Of a stretch of 64,000 nucleotides of DNA, positions 8,085 to 16,045 are shown one piece after another. The translations under genes and the position numbers were made by a program. Source of the DNA: Umboniibacter marinipuniceus (lineage in GTDB: Bacteria > Pseudomonadota > Gammaproteobacteria > Pseudomonadales > DSM-25080); NCBI RefSeq assembly GCF_003688415.1, contig NZ_REFJ01000001.1, positions 602,645 through 666,644 on the forward strand, in the 5' to 3' direction. Position 1 is the first letter of the stretch. Each line of letters starts with the position of its first letter. The notes below the pieces were generated by a model that was not told the DNA's origin, ran no database searches, and was given only the letters and a program-made list of their open reading frames with translations.

Positions 8085-8771
8085 AATGGCTACGTAAACA
8101 CCATTTGAGGCATCGAGCTCTTGGTAGGGATTCGGGAAGGTAATCCGAGTGCCCTCTACACGGCTGAATACCGTTTCTAACAGCGCCATAAATTCAGGGT
8201 CGGGATCATCGTCTGACCAAAGTGCGAAAACGCCACCAGGTTTTAGCTTATCGGCAATAGCGCGTAACCCTTGCACACTGTAGAAACCTTCATTACTGGC
8301 CGTTAGCCAATGTGCAGGGGTGTGATCAATGTCCAGCAATACCGCGTCTAGACAGGCCTGATCGCGTTCGCCATCCAGTGCCCAGGCAAAGAAGTCATCG
8401 AGCACCAATTCACAGCGCTCGTCGTAAGTTAGCGCTTTGGCCATCGGGACTAGGCCGCGTTGATGCCAGCTAATTACTGGCGCCATGACATCAATGACTC
8501 GCAGCTGTGCAACACGATCATCTTCCAGCGCCGCACCGGCGGTGTAGCCAAGCCCTAGGCCGCCCACCACCACATTAAGTTCATCGCGATCCAGTGCCGC
8601 TAAGCCAAGATAGGAAAGTTGTAACTCGGCCTCATAGAAAAGGCTAGACATCAGAAACTCATCATTCATCTTCACCTCGTAGACAATACGATTATTCAAC
8701 CGTGGTTCGCTACGACGTCGCAGGCTAATAGAGCCAAGCGGTGTTTCCTGATAATCCAGTTCTTCAAACAT
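8079..8771 (-). CDS. Spermidine synthase-like (aminopropyltransferase-fold) protein
   Basis: About 230 residues from the ATG (MFEELDYQETPLG); a GTG start 36 bases upstream is possible. The Rossmann methyltransferase-like core is visible: VVVGGLGLGYTAGAAL is the nucleotide-binding glycine loop, RVIDVMAPVISWHQ the acidic strand that follows, and LDAVLLDIDHTPAHW the conserved aspartate region seen in spermidine synthases and their relatives. FGL proteins of this group often lack a proven polyamine activity, so a substrate should not be assumed. The gene stands alone and is followed by its own stem-loop. Confidence 0.75.
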   Translation of the reverse strand: MFEELDYQETPLGSISLRRRSEPRLNNRIVYEVKMNDEFLMSSLFYEAELQLSYLGLAALDRDELNVVVGGLGLGYTAGAALEDDRVAQLRVIDVMAPVISWHQRGLVPMAKALTYDERCELVLDDFFAWALDGERDQACLDAVLLDIDHTPAHWLTASNEGFYSVQGLRAIADKLKPGGVFALWSDDDPDPEFMALLETVFSRVEGTRITFPNPYQELDASNGVYVAIK

Positions 8772-8904
8772 AGTCGGTACGCCTTTAAGTTCAGCTTCAT
8801 CATACACTGAGTTATCTCACCGTGGGCACAAAAATAGATCGCTTTGAGTGGCGAGTATCGGTACAGGCCTCAGAGCAATTTCAACTCAATATTGAGCTAC
8901 TCGG

Positions 8905-9675
8905 TTAACCTGCAGCGGCCACCATGCCACCATCCACAGTGAGCGTATGCCCAGTTACGTAAGCACCGGCGCGTGAAGACAAATAGATCACGGTACCTGC
9001 TGCGTCTTCGTAACTCCCCAGACGTTTGAGCGGCACCGATTCCTTGAGGGCGTCATCGGCTTCAATAATGTGTGCCGTCATTTTGCTCGGGAAGTACCCC
9101 GGCGCAATGGCGTTGACCGTGATGAACTCTTCGGCCAGATCAGCGGCCAAGTGACGTGTTAGCTGGTGAACTGCGGCCTTACTGGCTGAATAGCTGTAAT
9201 TGTTCATCTTCGGGTTGGTTAAACCGTTGATGGATCCAATGTTAATCACCCTAGCAGGGTCCGCTTGGGTAGCGCTTTGTTTGAGTTGCTGGTGGAATTT
9301 CTGAACTAGGAAGAAGATTGATTTCACGTTGAGGTCCATGACTTTATCAAAACCTTCCTCGGCGAAGTTATCTATGGTGTCGCCCCAAGCCGCCCCAGCG
9401 TTGTTCACGAGAATATCAATGCTGGTCTCGCGCTGACTCACCGCCGCAACGAATTGACTGATACCTTGCGTTGTTGAGAGGTCAGAGGCAATGGCAATGC
9501 ATTCACCGAATTCACTAAGGCGGGAGGCGGTGGCATTGAGTTCCTCGGCACGACGTGCAGTGATGTAAACCTTGGCGCCAGACTGAAGTAAGCCGGTGGC
9601 TATCATCTCACCGATACCGCGTGAACCGCCGGTTACTACTGCTACTTTTCCCGCCACACTAAAGAAATTATTCAT
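8905..9675 (-). CDS. Short-chain dehydrogenase/reductase (SDR), RhlG/FabG-like
   Basis: Classical SDR of 256 residues. The cofactor loop is TGGSRGIG (residues 15-22), with a basic residue pair after the second strand (TARRAEEL) favouring NADP(H). NNAG and the catalytic Ser-Tyr-Lys (INIGSINGL, then YSYSASKAA) are intact, and the C-terminus ends in the usual YVTGHTLTVDGG. A GGAG ribosome site precedes the ATG. The overall pattern is like 3-oxoacyl-reductase RhlG and many secondary alcohol dehydrogenases; the substrate is undetermined. It is divergent from the serine hydrolase gene, with 235 bp between them. Confidence 0.85.
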   Translation of the reverse strand: MNNFFSVAGKVAVVTGGSRGIGEMIATGLLQSGAKVYITARRAEELNATASRLSEFGECIAIASDLSTTQGISQFVAAVSQRETSIDILVNNAGAAWGDTIDNFAEEGFDKVMDLNVKSIFFLVQKFHQQLKQSATQADPARVINIGSINGLTNPKMNNYSYSASKAAVHQLTRHLAADLAEEFITVNAIAPGYFPSKMTAHIIEADDALKESVPLKRLGSYEDAAGTVIYLSSRAGAYVTGHTLTVDGGMVAAAG

Positions 9676-9910
9676 TGCAAACTCCGTGATTAGTTAGTGT
9701 TTAAAGTGTGCGGTAAGGATAGGTAAATAGCTAGTAACGCAGGTGACAGTGTCTTGTAACGAGCTCACTGGAACAGAGCGCAAGACGGTAAGCTAAGTGA
9801 TATTAGGAGCAGTGAGGTTAGCCCGTGGGGCCTACTCTCGTCTTTCCGCAAATTGCTCCAGGCCTAGCTAGGGTGTAACGTAAGCGTTCAAATAATAATG
9901 AGTAACAAAC

Positions 9911-11101
9911 ATGAAAAAATGGTTTCTAGCAGTACTAGTAGTGATATTGGGGTCTGGTACCTACTATTGGCAAACTATTGATCGCGATGTTCGCAGTCTG
10001 ATCTTGACCTTCCCAACCAACAAAGACCTGCTGTTCTGGACAAACGAACAGCGCGATTATGCCTTCCGAGCCTTGGACAAAGTACCACTGTTAGCCAAGT
10101 CCCGTGTGATAGCAAGCGGAGACAATGTCTTGGCGCTGCCTGAAGGCGAGCCATTGGCATTGGATGTGGACGTGGACGCCTACATGGCGGCTCAGCGTGC
10201 CGCCGGTATGGTGATTATCCACAAGGGTGCGGTTCGCTATGAAAGCTATCAAAATGCGTTCACCGCCGATGGGCGTTGGACCAGTTTCTCGGTAGCCAAG
10301 TCATTTACCTCAACGCTCGTGGGTGCAGCCATTGAAGACGGCTATATTGACAGCATTGATGACAATATAGCCATCTATCTACCGGGATTGGCGGGCTCAG
10401 TTTACGACGGCGTATCAATTCGCCAACTGCTGACCATGACCTCGGGTGTCCGCTGGAATGAAGACTATGGTGATCCTGAGTCCGATGTGGCCAAGTTTAA
10501 TAACCACGTGCCTGAACCGGGTGTGGATACCACAATCTCTTATATGCGCAGTCTTGAGCGCGAAGCCCCGGCGGGGGAAAAGTGGGTGTATAAAACGGGT
10601 GAAACCAACCTTATTGGTCTGCTTGTTAGCACGGCAACTAACAAAACCCTTGCCGAGTATCTTTCGGAAAAAATCTGGGCGCCATTCGGCATGGAAGCGG
10701 ATGCAAGCTGGCTACTCAGTTCCTCTGGGCAGGAGATTAGCGGTTGTTGTATCCAAGCAACGGTGCGAGATTTCGCTAGGATGGGCTTATTTATGCTAGG
10801 CGGGGGTGAAGTTCAGGGCGAATCCATTCTACCGGACGGTTGGATTGTTAACGCTACCACCAATCAGGTGGGAAGCGATACGGCTGAAACCGGGTACGGC
10901 TACCAGTGGTGGACGCTTGATAACGGTGCTTACATGGCTCGCGGTATCTTCGGCCAAGGGATCTTCATTGATCCAGCGCGAAATCTAGTTATTGCCTCAA
11001 ACGGTAACTGGGAAGTCGCCAGTGATCGCACGCAAATTCCGGAACGGCTAGCATTTTATCGCGCTGTACAACAGGCAATTGATGCTGAAATAGCGCAATA
11101 A
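9911..11101 (+). CDS. Serine hydrolase, class C beta-lactamase/esterase family
   Basis: A 396-residue protein with an N-terminal hydrophobic segment (residues 2-19, uncleaved anchor or signal). The family nucleophile motif SxxK is present as SVAKS after RWTSF. The second motif is the tyrosine of YKTGETN, and the third region reads GIFGQGIF in place of the classic KTG/HxG. Members include esterases, DD-peptidases and 6-aminohexanoate-dimer hydrolases as well as AmpC, and this sequence is nearer the EstB/nylon-hydrolase branch, so antibiotic resistance should not be inferred. Single gene with its own promoter region. No strong ribosome site is seen before the ATG. Confidence 0.82.
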   Translation: MKKWFLAVLVVILGSGTYYWQTIDRDVRSLILTFPTNKDLLFWTNEQRDYAFRALDKVPLLAKSRVIASGDNVLALPEGEPLALDVDVDAYMAAQRAAGMVIIHKGAVRYESYQNAFTADGRWTSFSVAKSFTSTLVGAAIEDGYIDSIDDNIAIYLPGLAGSVYDGVSIRQLLTMTSGVRWNEDYGDPESDVAKFNNHVPEPGVDTTISYMRSLEREAPAGEKWVYKTGETNLIGLLVSTATNKTLAEYLSEKIWAPFGMEADASWLLSSSGQEISGCCIQATVRDFARMGLFMLGGGEVQGESILPDGWIVNATTNQVGSDTAETGYGYQWWTLDNGAYMARGIFGQGIFIDPARNLVIASNGNWEVASDRTQIPERLAFYRAVQQAIDAEIAQ

Positions 11102-11348
11102 AATGCTTGACTGTTGGCGTTTAATTCAAGTTTTAGGCTGCTTTTTAATCACTGGTCATTCGCCAACCATTGCTCCCAACGCCCGTGAATACCGGCTATC
11201 GGGAAGTTACCCACAGGGTTGTTAGGTGTTTGCTGGGGGTAAGGGCGACAGGCGAAGATTCGCGATACTACCGTGCCCTCTCAGGTGCGGGAATTTTTGG
11301 TTCTTGGACGAGGGCCACCGAGAATGAGCTCTCCGTGAAGTGTTTAGG

Positions 11349-11651
11349 TTATGAATCTGAAGATTTCACTTTGCTGGCGGTGACATCAAGTAATGATCCC
11401 GAAACGTATTTGTGAAGAACGCTGGAGATCAGTGTTTGATATGGAATGCCCTCTTGAAGAGAGCGAGACTGAATGGCCTGTAGATCTCGGCTAGAAATAC
11501 GGATATTGATGCGCTTATCCTTCTTAAAGGTGTTCTCCACGGCAGTGGAGAGCTCCTGTTGACGAGCTTCCGACAGTTTGGATTCAAAGTTACCAGCTTC
11601 TACTTCGTCCAGTAGCGACTGTTCTTCATTGCTAAGCAGTTGGTCTTTCAT
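11349..11651 (-). CDS. CopG/ribbon-helix-helix antitoxin
   Basis: A 100-residue protein. The C-terminal half carries a ribbon-helix-helix-like DNA-binding segment (INIRISSRDLQAIQSRSLQE) and the family ending GIPYQTLISSVLHKYVSG. The N-terminal half is acidic and probably contacts the toxin. Its ATG overlaps the toxin stop codon by four bases, so the order is toxin first, which is the reverse of the classic arrangement but usual for BrnT/BrnA-like pairs. It should neutralise the toxin and repress the operon. Confidence 0.8.
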   Translation of the reverse strand: MKDQLLSNEEQSLLDEVEAGNFESKLSEARQQELSTAVENTFKKDKRINIRISSRDLQAIQSRSLQEGIPYQTLISSVLHKYVSGSLLDVTASKVKSSDS

Positions 11652-11929
11652 GACTCCGAACTCCGTAGGTAACGTTTGGTGAGCTTGCGACTAGGTATAA
11701 TAGTTTTTAAGAAAATTTCGCTATCAGACTCAACGTAAGGGACAAGGTAAGCATAGTCATTCAGTGCAACCACGAACACACTTTGGTTGGGGTAGTCTTG
11801 GCTGTTGGGGTACCTAAGGTCATCTAATAGGCCACCGTTTTGCAGAAAAAACAGCACTTCCTCAAATGAAACTCCGCGGGTTTCAATGAGTGATTGGTTC
11901 TTTACTGCATTCCAGTTGAATAGCTTCAT
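11648..11929 (-). CDS. BrnT-like toxin (RelE-fold)
   Basis: About 93 residues from the ATG giving MKLFNWNAVKNQSLIETRG. The WNxxKNxxxxxxxGVSFEEV pattern is that of BrnT-type ribonuclease toxins, followed by a beta-rich core and a C-terminal basic segment (IIPSRKLTKRYL) where RelE-fold toxins place catalytic residues. An upstream GTG in frame would add six residues. It is the first gene of the operon with the CopG-type antitoxin. A copy of the TACMCAAAWRGGTA motif lies about 120 bases upstream. Confidence 0.75.
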   Translation of the reverse strand: MKLFNWNAVKNQSLIETRGVSFEEVLFFLQNGGLLDDLRYPNSQDYPNQSVFVVALNDYAYLVPYVESDSEIFLKTIIPSRKLTKRYLRSSES

Positions 11930-12051
11930 GTGCAGCTTATCATACACGTATGTGTGCCTTTTGTCATCAGGTGGCGATTGCTCGATGGCTGGTTCGTCAT
12001 ACGGCGCGGGGGGTATAACATGATGATCTGCCCATTGGCTTAACTAGTAAC

Positions 12052-12065
12052 TACCCAAATAGGTA
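12052..12065 (+). promoter_or_regulatory. TACMCAAAWRGGTA motif, copy upstream of the toxin operon and the TonB/TPR gene
   Basis: TACCCAAATAGGTA lies inside a larger inverted repeat, AACTACC and GGTAGTT, at 12049-12068. It sits in the divergent region between the BrnT-like operon and the TonB/TPR gene, so either could be its target. Confidence 0.5.
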
Positions 12066-12126
12066 GTTCTTTGCCAAACCTAACGATGTTCATGTTGATG
12101 TCAGGGCACGACACCGGTTAGCGCGA

Positions 12127-12160
12127 CTCGGCGGGGTGCCGAGCTGGAGGCGTTCCTCCA
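12127..12160. other. Two adjacent perfect stem-loops in the leader region of the TonB/TPR gene
   Basis: CTCGGC-GGGGT-GCCGAG (12127-12143) and TGGAGG-CGTT-CCTCCA (12145-12160) are separated by one base. They lie in a 400-bp gap between the BrnT-like toxin and the TonB/TPR gene. They could be part of a structured 5' leader, a small RNA, or a REP-like element. No T-run follows, so a terminator role is not obvious. Confidence 0.55.
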
Positions 12161-12330
12161 TAGAAAGATCGAGACGCAAATAGCGGCGCTTGCGCAGTCA
12201 ATCACTGGCTTAGTAAGATAGTGGTTTATTGTTTTAACTAATCATCGGCAACGCAGCAGGGTTATTATCCTGTTCGGTCTATCCAGAAAAGGACTTCCAC
12301 CAGAATGGATGTCCACAGAAAAGGACTTCT

Positions 12331-13413
12331 ATGTTAACTAGCCTTATTTTTTCATTGGCTACCGCAGCCACTAATCCAGTTGAACTTAAACAGGATGAGT
12401 CAATCTCCACCACGCCAAGTGAGCATGTTGTCCAGCTTTCCGCTCAAAGTGAATTTGTGGCACCGGTTGCGATACAAAAATTTGCACCGCAGTTTCCCCG
12501 GCAGGAATTAAGGGAGGGTCGCGAAGGGTGGGCCGTTGTCAGTTACGTTGTGGATACACAGGGGAATGTGGTCAATGCCGTCATTGATGATTCAAGTGGC
12601 AGTCGTTATTTCGAGCGTGCGGCCATTGCCGCGGCGCTTAAGGCGAAATACGAACCGGCAACACTAAATGGTGAAGCCATTGAGTCCTGTGATAACGCTA
12701 ATATGTTCACCTTCGAGTTTCAAAATAGTGATGGCAGCCCATCGAACGATGGTGGCTCCCGTCGTTATCGAACAGCGAACAACGCCGCCGTGGAGGCCTA
12801 TCAGCAAGCGAATTGGACTGAGTTTAGCGCGGCGGTAGCCGAGCTGGCAGAGATCTCTCGCGGTAGTTTCTACGAAGAGGCTAACTTCCAAATGCTAAAC
12901 GGCTTAGATTTGGAATTAAGAAATGAGCCAACGGAAGCGTTGAAGGCATACCAGAAGGCGGTAAATTGGGGGGTTGAACGCTTATCCATGGATAATGCCG
13001 CAGTGGTGGTTAAACAGGGCTTTGCGTTGCTCTTAGATACCGAAGATTATGTTGGCGCCGTGGATTGGGCAGCGGGTATTCCTGAGGAATGGCGGGAAGT
13101 ACCACAGATTATGGAAGTGATTGCACTGGGTGATCAGATTAATGCTCAGCTTGAACAGCGCGAGTATGTGGTGGCTAACGCAAGCTTGGGCGAACGCGGG
13201 GCGTGGTCGAAAAAACTGGCTCGTCCCGTGTTTGAGCTAGCGGTTAATGAGGGTGAAGTATCGGCCTTTGAACTGCGCTGCAGCGGTAAATTCAAACGCT
13301 ACGATTATACCGGTCAAGGTGCCTTCACCATCCCAAGTAGTTGGGGAGAGTGTTCACTGCGATTAGAAGGTTCGACCAACGCGAACGTGAGTGTCTATCA
13401 ATTCAATAGCTAA
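12331..13413 (+). CDS. TonB C-terminal-domain protein with TPR-like region (paralogue 1)
   Basis: A 360-residue exported protein with a short hydrophobic N-terminus (LTSLIFSLATAAT). Residues about 45-135 form a TonB C-terminal-like domain: EGWAVVSYVVDTQGNVV, then DDSSGSRYFERAAIAAALKA. About 150-270 is helical and TPR-like (AYQQANWTEFSAAVAELAEI; EALKAYQKAVNWG). The last 90 residues are a beta-rich module with two cysteines (ELRCSGKFKRYDY; WGECSLRLEG). A close relative lies at 50804-51895 with the same order. The ATG follows an AAAAGGACTTCT ribosome site that is the second copy of a 13-base direct repeat. It is probably periplasmic or envelope-associated; the lack of a long proline-rich spacer argues against a canonical energy-transducing TonB. 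Confidence 0.72.
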   Translation: MLTSLIFSLATAATNPVELKQDESISTTPSEHVVQLSAQSEFVAPVAIQKFAPQFPRQELREGREGWAVVSYVVDTQGNVVNAVIDDSSGSRYFERAAIAAALKAKYEPATLNGEAIESCDNANMFTFEFQNSDGSPSNDGGSRRYRTANNAAVEAYQQANWTEFSAAVAELAEISRGSFYEEANFQMLNGLDLELRNEPTEALKAYQKAVNWGVERLSMDNAAVVVKQGFALLLDTEDYVGAVDWAAGIPEEWREVPQIMEVIALGDQINAQLEQREYVVANASLGERGAWSKKLARPVFELAVNEGEVSAFELRCSGKFKRYDYTGQGAFTIPSSWGECSLRLEGSTNANVSVYQFNS

Positions 13414-13464
13414 TTGGCCGGGGAAGACTCGCTGTTGTTTCCATTGGAACGCTAGATCTAGCCG

Positions 13465-13779
13465 TTAGAGCGAACTAATTTTCTCCAGCGTCTCGGGATG
13501 CTGTTGCACTAATTTTAACAGGGTGAGCGCAGGCCCATTGGGTACGCTGCGCCCTTGCTCCCAGTTCTCAAGGGTGCGAGGCGAAGTGCGTAGCAAATGC
13601 GCAAAAACGCTCCGCGATATATTCAAGCGCTCGCGAAGATCCATGATTTCGTAGGGTGCAATTTCAAGTTGAGGCAATGTTGAAACACCCAAGCTGCGCA
13701 AGGTTATTTTGCCTTCGCTGTGCTGCTTTACTTCGTTGAGAGAATTTGTCAGCTCGTTGAATAAATCACGTTTGTTCAT
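13465..13779 (-). CDS. HigA-like XRE antitoxin
   Basis: A 104-residue protein with a C-terminal helix-turn-helix (LRERLNISRSVFAHLLRTSP, then RTLENWEQGR) and the ending NGPALTLLKLVQQHPETL that is typical of HigA/NadS-type antitoxins. It binds and neutralises the toxin encoded just upstream and should repress the operon. Its start lies 14 bases inside the toxin gene, so the two are translationally coupled in the toxin-first order usual for HigBA. Confidence 0.85.
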   Translation of the reverse strand: MNKRDLFNELTNSLNEVKQHSEGKITLRSLGVSTLPQLEIAPYEIMDLRERLNISRSVFAHLLRTSPRTLENWEQGRSVPNGPALTLLKLVQQHPETLEKISSL

Positions 13780-14098
13780 CTAGCCAAGCCTCCATAAATC
13801 GTTTTATTTGCTGCTTCTGCACAGGCGATAAATCGCTCATTTCGCCTTTACGATAGATCGCTAGTAGGTAAATGGTTTCAGCGCAATGCCTATGGCAGTA
13901 GATCACTCGAAGACCACCCCGTTTACCCGATGTGCCACGCTTGAAACGAAGCTTTCGCAGACCTCCCGTACCTTGGATAACATCTCCCGTAAGCGGGTAC
14001 ATTAACAGCAAGTTTTGGAGCTCATTAAATTCCCCGTCGTTCAGATAAGAGCGACGCATTCTCATAAAAATCGTAGATTCAATAAATAGCCAGTTCAT
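13766..14098 (-). CDS. HigB/RelE-type toxin
   Basis: A 110-residue protein. The RelE-fold core shows TGDVIQGTGGLRKLRFKRG, then GGLRVIYC and a hydrophobic strand IYLLAIYRKGE, with a C-terminal helix PVQKQQIKRFMEAWLDEQ. These match the HigB-2/RelE-like superfamily of ribosome-dependent mRNA interferases. It pairs with the HigA-like antitoxin downstream. A TATACGTATA palindrome stands 17 bases upstream of the ATG and may be the operator. Confidence 0.83.
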   Translation of the reverse strand: MNWLFIESTIFMRMRRSYLNDGEFNELQNLLLMYPLTGDVIQGTGGLRKLRFKRGTSGKRGGLRVIYCHRHCAETIYLLAIYRKGEMSDLSPVQKQQIKRFMEAWLDEQT

Positions 14099-14115
14099 TA
14101 AATCACTCTACGCAT

Positions 14116-14125
14116 TATACGTATA
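14116..14125. promoter_or_regulatory. Palindrome TATACGTATA upstream of the HigBA-like operon
   Basis: Perfect 10-base palindrome overlapping the expected promoter of the toxin-antitoxin operon. Its position suits autorepression by the HigA-like protein. Confidence 0.4.
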
Positions 14126-14271
14126 GTTTCGGGATCGCACCAATAGCTAGTTTTTATGACAGGTTGGCAGGTTGGCAGGGTAATCTAAAGTCACCAGCGG
14201 CGTTGGAAAAATGCTGGTAACTAAGATAGGGTGAAGAAGTAACGCAATCTTGCCACTCAGGGAGCGAAACG

Positions 14272-15015
14272 ATGAAAGCAAAAGACAGATTAACGCTTAC
14301 GGCTAAAAAACTACTCAGCGGGCTCTTCCTGGTTGGTTTTACGGCTTCTTCTCTAACAGTTGCCGAAGAGCAATCCGATAACTCAGCGCCGGTCGTCAAA
14401 CAGGTCGATCACATACTCTATGCCGCGCCCGACCTCGAAACCGGTATGGATGAAATCGAACAGCTACTTGGGGTGAGACCAGCCATTGGCGGTAAGCATC
14501 CTCAATACGGCACGCACAACGCGCTGTTGTCGTTAGGCAACGGACAATATTTCGAAGTGATTGCGGCCGACCCTGAGGCATCACCGCCGATTCGCGGCAT
14601 GCTCTTCGATATAGACAGCCTAGATAGTTCGCGCCTGATTGCTTGGGTTATGCAGGTGGATGATCTCGCTAACCAAGAAGCTAAGTATGACGGTGCCGGC
14701 ATTGGTGCAGTATCTTCGGGTGTTCGTGAACAGCCCGACGGTACGGTGCTTCACTGGGCACTTTCCGATCCGTATGCTTTATCTCCAAGCGGGGCAATTC
14801 CTGCACTCATCGATTGGGGTAATACGCCTCATCCCTCAACGGGTGCTCCGCTTGCAGGCGAGTTGGTGAGCTTTGCGATCTATCATCCTAATCCTAACGA
14901 GATGACCGAAAAGCTCGCTATTCTCGGGGTAGATCTCGAGGTAAAAGAATCAGCGCAGCCACGACTCGTCGTCCGAATCAAACGTCTCGATGGTCAGGTG
15001 GTGGAAATTGAATAG
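14272..15015 (+). CDS. Exported glyoxalase-like (Glyoxalase_3-type) domain protein
   Basis: A 247-residue protein with an N-terminal signal peptide (residues about 1-31, ending SSLTVAEEQ). The mature part begins VDHILYAAPDLETGMDEIEQ and contains GGKHPQYGTHNALLSLGNGQ, YFEVIAADPEA and later AELVSFAIYHPNP, the hallmarks of the Glyoxalase_3 group of the VOC superfamily. Potential metal ligands are the His of VDHI, the His of THNALL and the Glu of FEVI. A GGGAG ribosome site precedes the ATG. A second VOC protein follows after 42 bases, so the two are probably one operon. The substrate is unknown. Confidence 0.82.
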   Translation: MKAKDRLTLTAKKLLSGLFLVGFTASSLTVAEEQSDNSAPVVKQVDHILYAAPDLETGMDEIEQLLGVRPAIGGKHPQYGTHNALLSLGNGQYFEVIAADPEASPPIRGMLFDIDSLDSSRLIAWVMQVDDLANQEAKYDGAGIGAVSSGVREQPDGTVLHWALSDPYALSPSGAIPALIDWGNTPHPSTGAPLAGELVSFAIYHPNPNEMTEKLAILGVDLEVKESAQPRLVVRIKRLDGQVVEIE

Positions 15016-15057
15016 CGCGGTCTTGAACATACATTTCTGAATCTATAAGGCACTTAC

Positions 15058-15531
15058 ATGAAAGCATTTCGATTGACCAAATCACTCGTCGCGCTGTTGC
15101 TTAGCCTAGTAACCATCTTAACGAGTTTAAACACCCGTGCAGAGCCCGCGCCCGAGTTCCAGCTAGATCACGTGGCATTATCGGTGGCTGATGTCGATGC
15201 CTCCGCCGAGTTTTACCACAACATACTAGGGCTTGAGGAAATCAATAATCGAACACAGATAGCGGGCATTCGATGGTTCCGTTTTTTCGATGGCCGAGAA
15301 TTGCACCTAATTTCGTTGTTAAATGACGAAGTTAAGGTAAACAAGGCGGTTCACTTTGCGCTGACCGCCACCAACTTCGACGCCTTTATCGATCGCCTAG
15401 ATGCCAACGGCATTGTTTACTCCGATTGGCCGGGCGAAGAGGGCAGAATTAATCAACGAGCCGACGGTGTGCAGCAGGTATTCATTCAAGACCCCGACGG
15501 CTATTGGATTGAAGTGAATAGCGCTCGTTGA
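15058..15531 (+). CDS. Exported VOC-family (glyoxalase/dioxygenase fold) protein
   Basis: A 157-residue protein with a signal peptide (cleavage near TRA-EPAPE, residue 28). The single VOC domain has LDHVALSVADVDASAEFYHN at its start, ELHLIS and HFALTATNFDAF in the middle and DPDGYWIEVNSAR at the end. The His of DHVAL, the His of HFAL and the Glu of WIEV are the expected metal ligands. The AAGG ribosome site and 42-base gap to the Glyoxalase_3-type gene suggest co-expression. Export of both proteins is unusual for glyoxalase-fold enzymes, which are mostly cytoplasmic. Confidence 0.82.
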   Translation: MKAFRLTKSLVALLLSLVTILTSLNTRAEPAPEFQLDHVALSVADVDASAEFYHNILGLEEINNRTQIAGIRWFRFFDGRELHLISLLNDEVKVNKAVHFALTATNFDAFIDRLDANGIVYSDWPGEEGRINQRADGVQQVFIQDPDGYWIEVNSAR

Positions 15532-15545
15532 GTCCCACCTATTAA

Positions 15546-15572
15546 CTGTGAGGTAATTCCCCTACCTCACAG
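15546..15572. terminator. Perfect stem-loop after the VOC gene
   Basis: CTGTGAGGTA and TACCTCACAG form a 10-base stem round a seven-base loop, 14 bases after the VOC stop codon. The right arm is also the first part of the duplicated DUF1254 remnant. No T-run follows. Confidence 0.5.
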
Positions 15573-15790
15573 CTACTATTCGCCAAGGCGGCTGCGGCAT
15601 TCTCGTCATCACCAATAGCCGACACTCGCAATAACATAACCCCTCATCCTCGACCCTCCCTCCAGACGGACCGATAGGCAGCCAATTGACCTCCACGCGC
15701 GCACTGCATGCGTGGTCGGGACCGATTGATAGATTGAACCCCGCGGCAAAGCCCAACGCCCAATTTCCCATTATTTCGTGTGATTGCTCA
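15562..15790 (-). pseudogene. Decayed, internally deleted copy of the DUF1214/DUF1254 gene pair
   Basis: About 70 bases from 15571 match the 3' end of the DUF1254 gene at 16561-16635 almost exactly. They are joined directly to about 50 bases that match the DUF1214 gene around 17172-17222 (peptide NWLPIGPSGGR in both). Some 540 bases that separate these parts in the intact pair are missing. Further upstream the remnant reads GNWALGFAAGF, recalling GNWATHMNIG in the intact gene. The order and strand are the same as in the functional locus 1 kb away, so this is a direct duplication, or a relic of an older copy, that has lost its middle. Confidence 0.8.
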
Positions 15791-15850
15791 GCGCACTAAA
15801 TCCAACTACAATGTGTATAAACTAATAATTTATGTGTATAGGCTGGGGTT

Positions 15851-16045
15851 ATGCGAACTAACATTGTTATCGACGATCAACTCATGGCCAACGCGCTAAA
15901 AGCAACCGGTCTGCGCACTAAGCGCGAGGTGGTTGAGGAAGCGTTAAAACTCATCGTGCGCCAACGCCAGCAACAGTCAATCAAATCCCTCCGTGGGAAG
16001 CTTGATTGGCAGGGTGACCTAAATGAACTCCGCAGCGCCGAATGA
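15851..16045 (+). CDS. vapB: VapB-type ribbon-helix-helix antitoxin
   Basis: A 64-residue protein: MRTNIVIDDQLMANALKATG and LRTKREVVEEALKLIVRQRQ make up a classic type II VapB (VapB/AbrB-independent RHH) DNA-binding half. The C-terminal tail LRGKLDWQGDLNELR would wrap the toxin. A GGGG ribosome site precedes the ATG. An AT-rich stretch with a repeated TGTGTATA (about 15811 and 15833) lies just upstream and may hold the operator. The stop overlaps the toxin start by four bases. Confidence 0.9.
   Translation: MRTNIVIDDQLMANALKATGLRTKREVVEEALKLIVRQRQQQSIKSLRGKLDWQGDLNELRSAE

Noticed and set aside
9911-11101. Antibiotic-resistance beta-lactamase
   Set aside because: Only the general serine-hydrolase motifs are present and the third motif differs from AmpC, so an esterase-like role is more likely.
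11170-11415. An 81-codon plus-strand frame running into the CopG-like antitoxin gene
   Set aside because: It overlaps the antitoxin on the opposite strand and shows no coding pattern or ribosome site.
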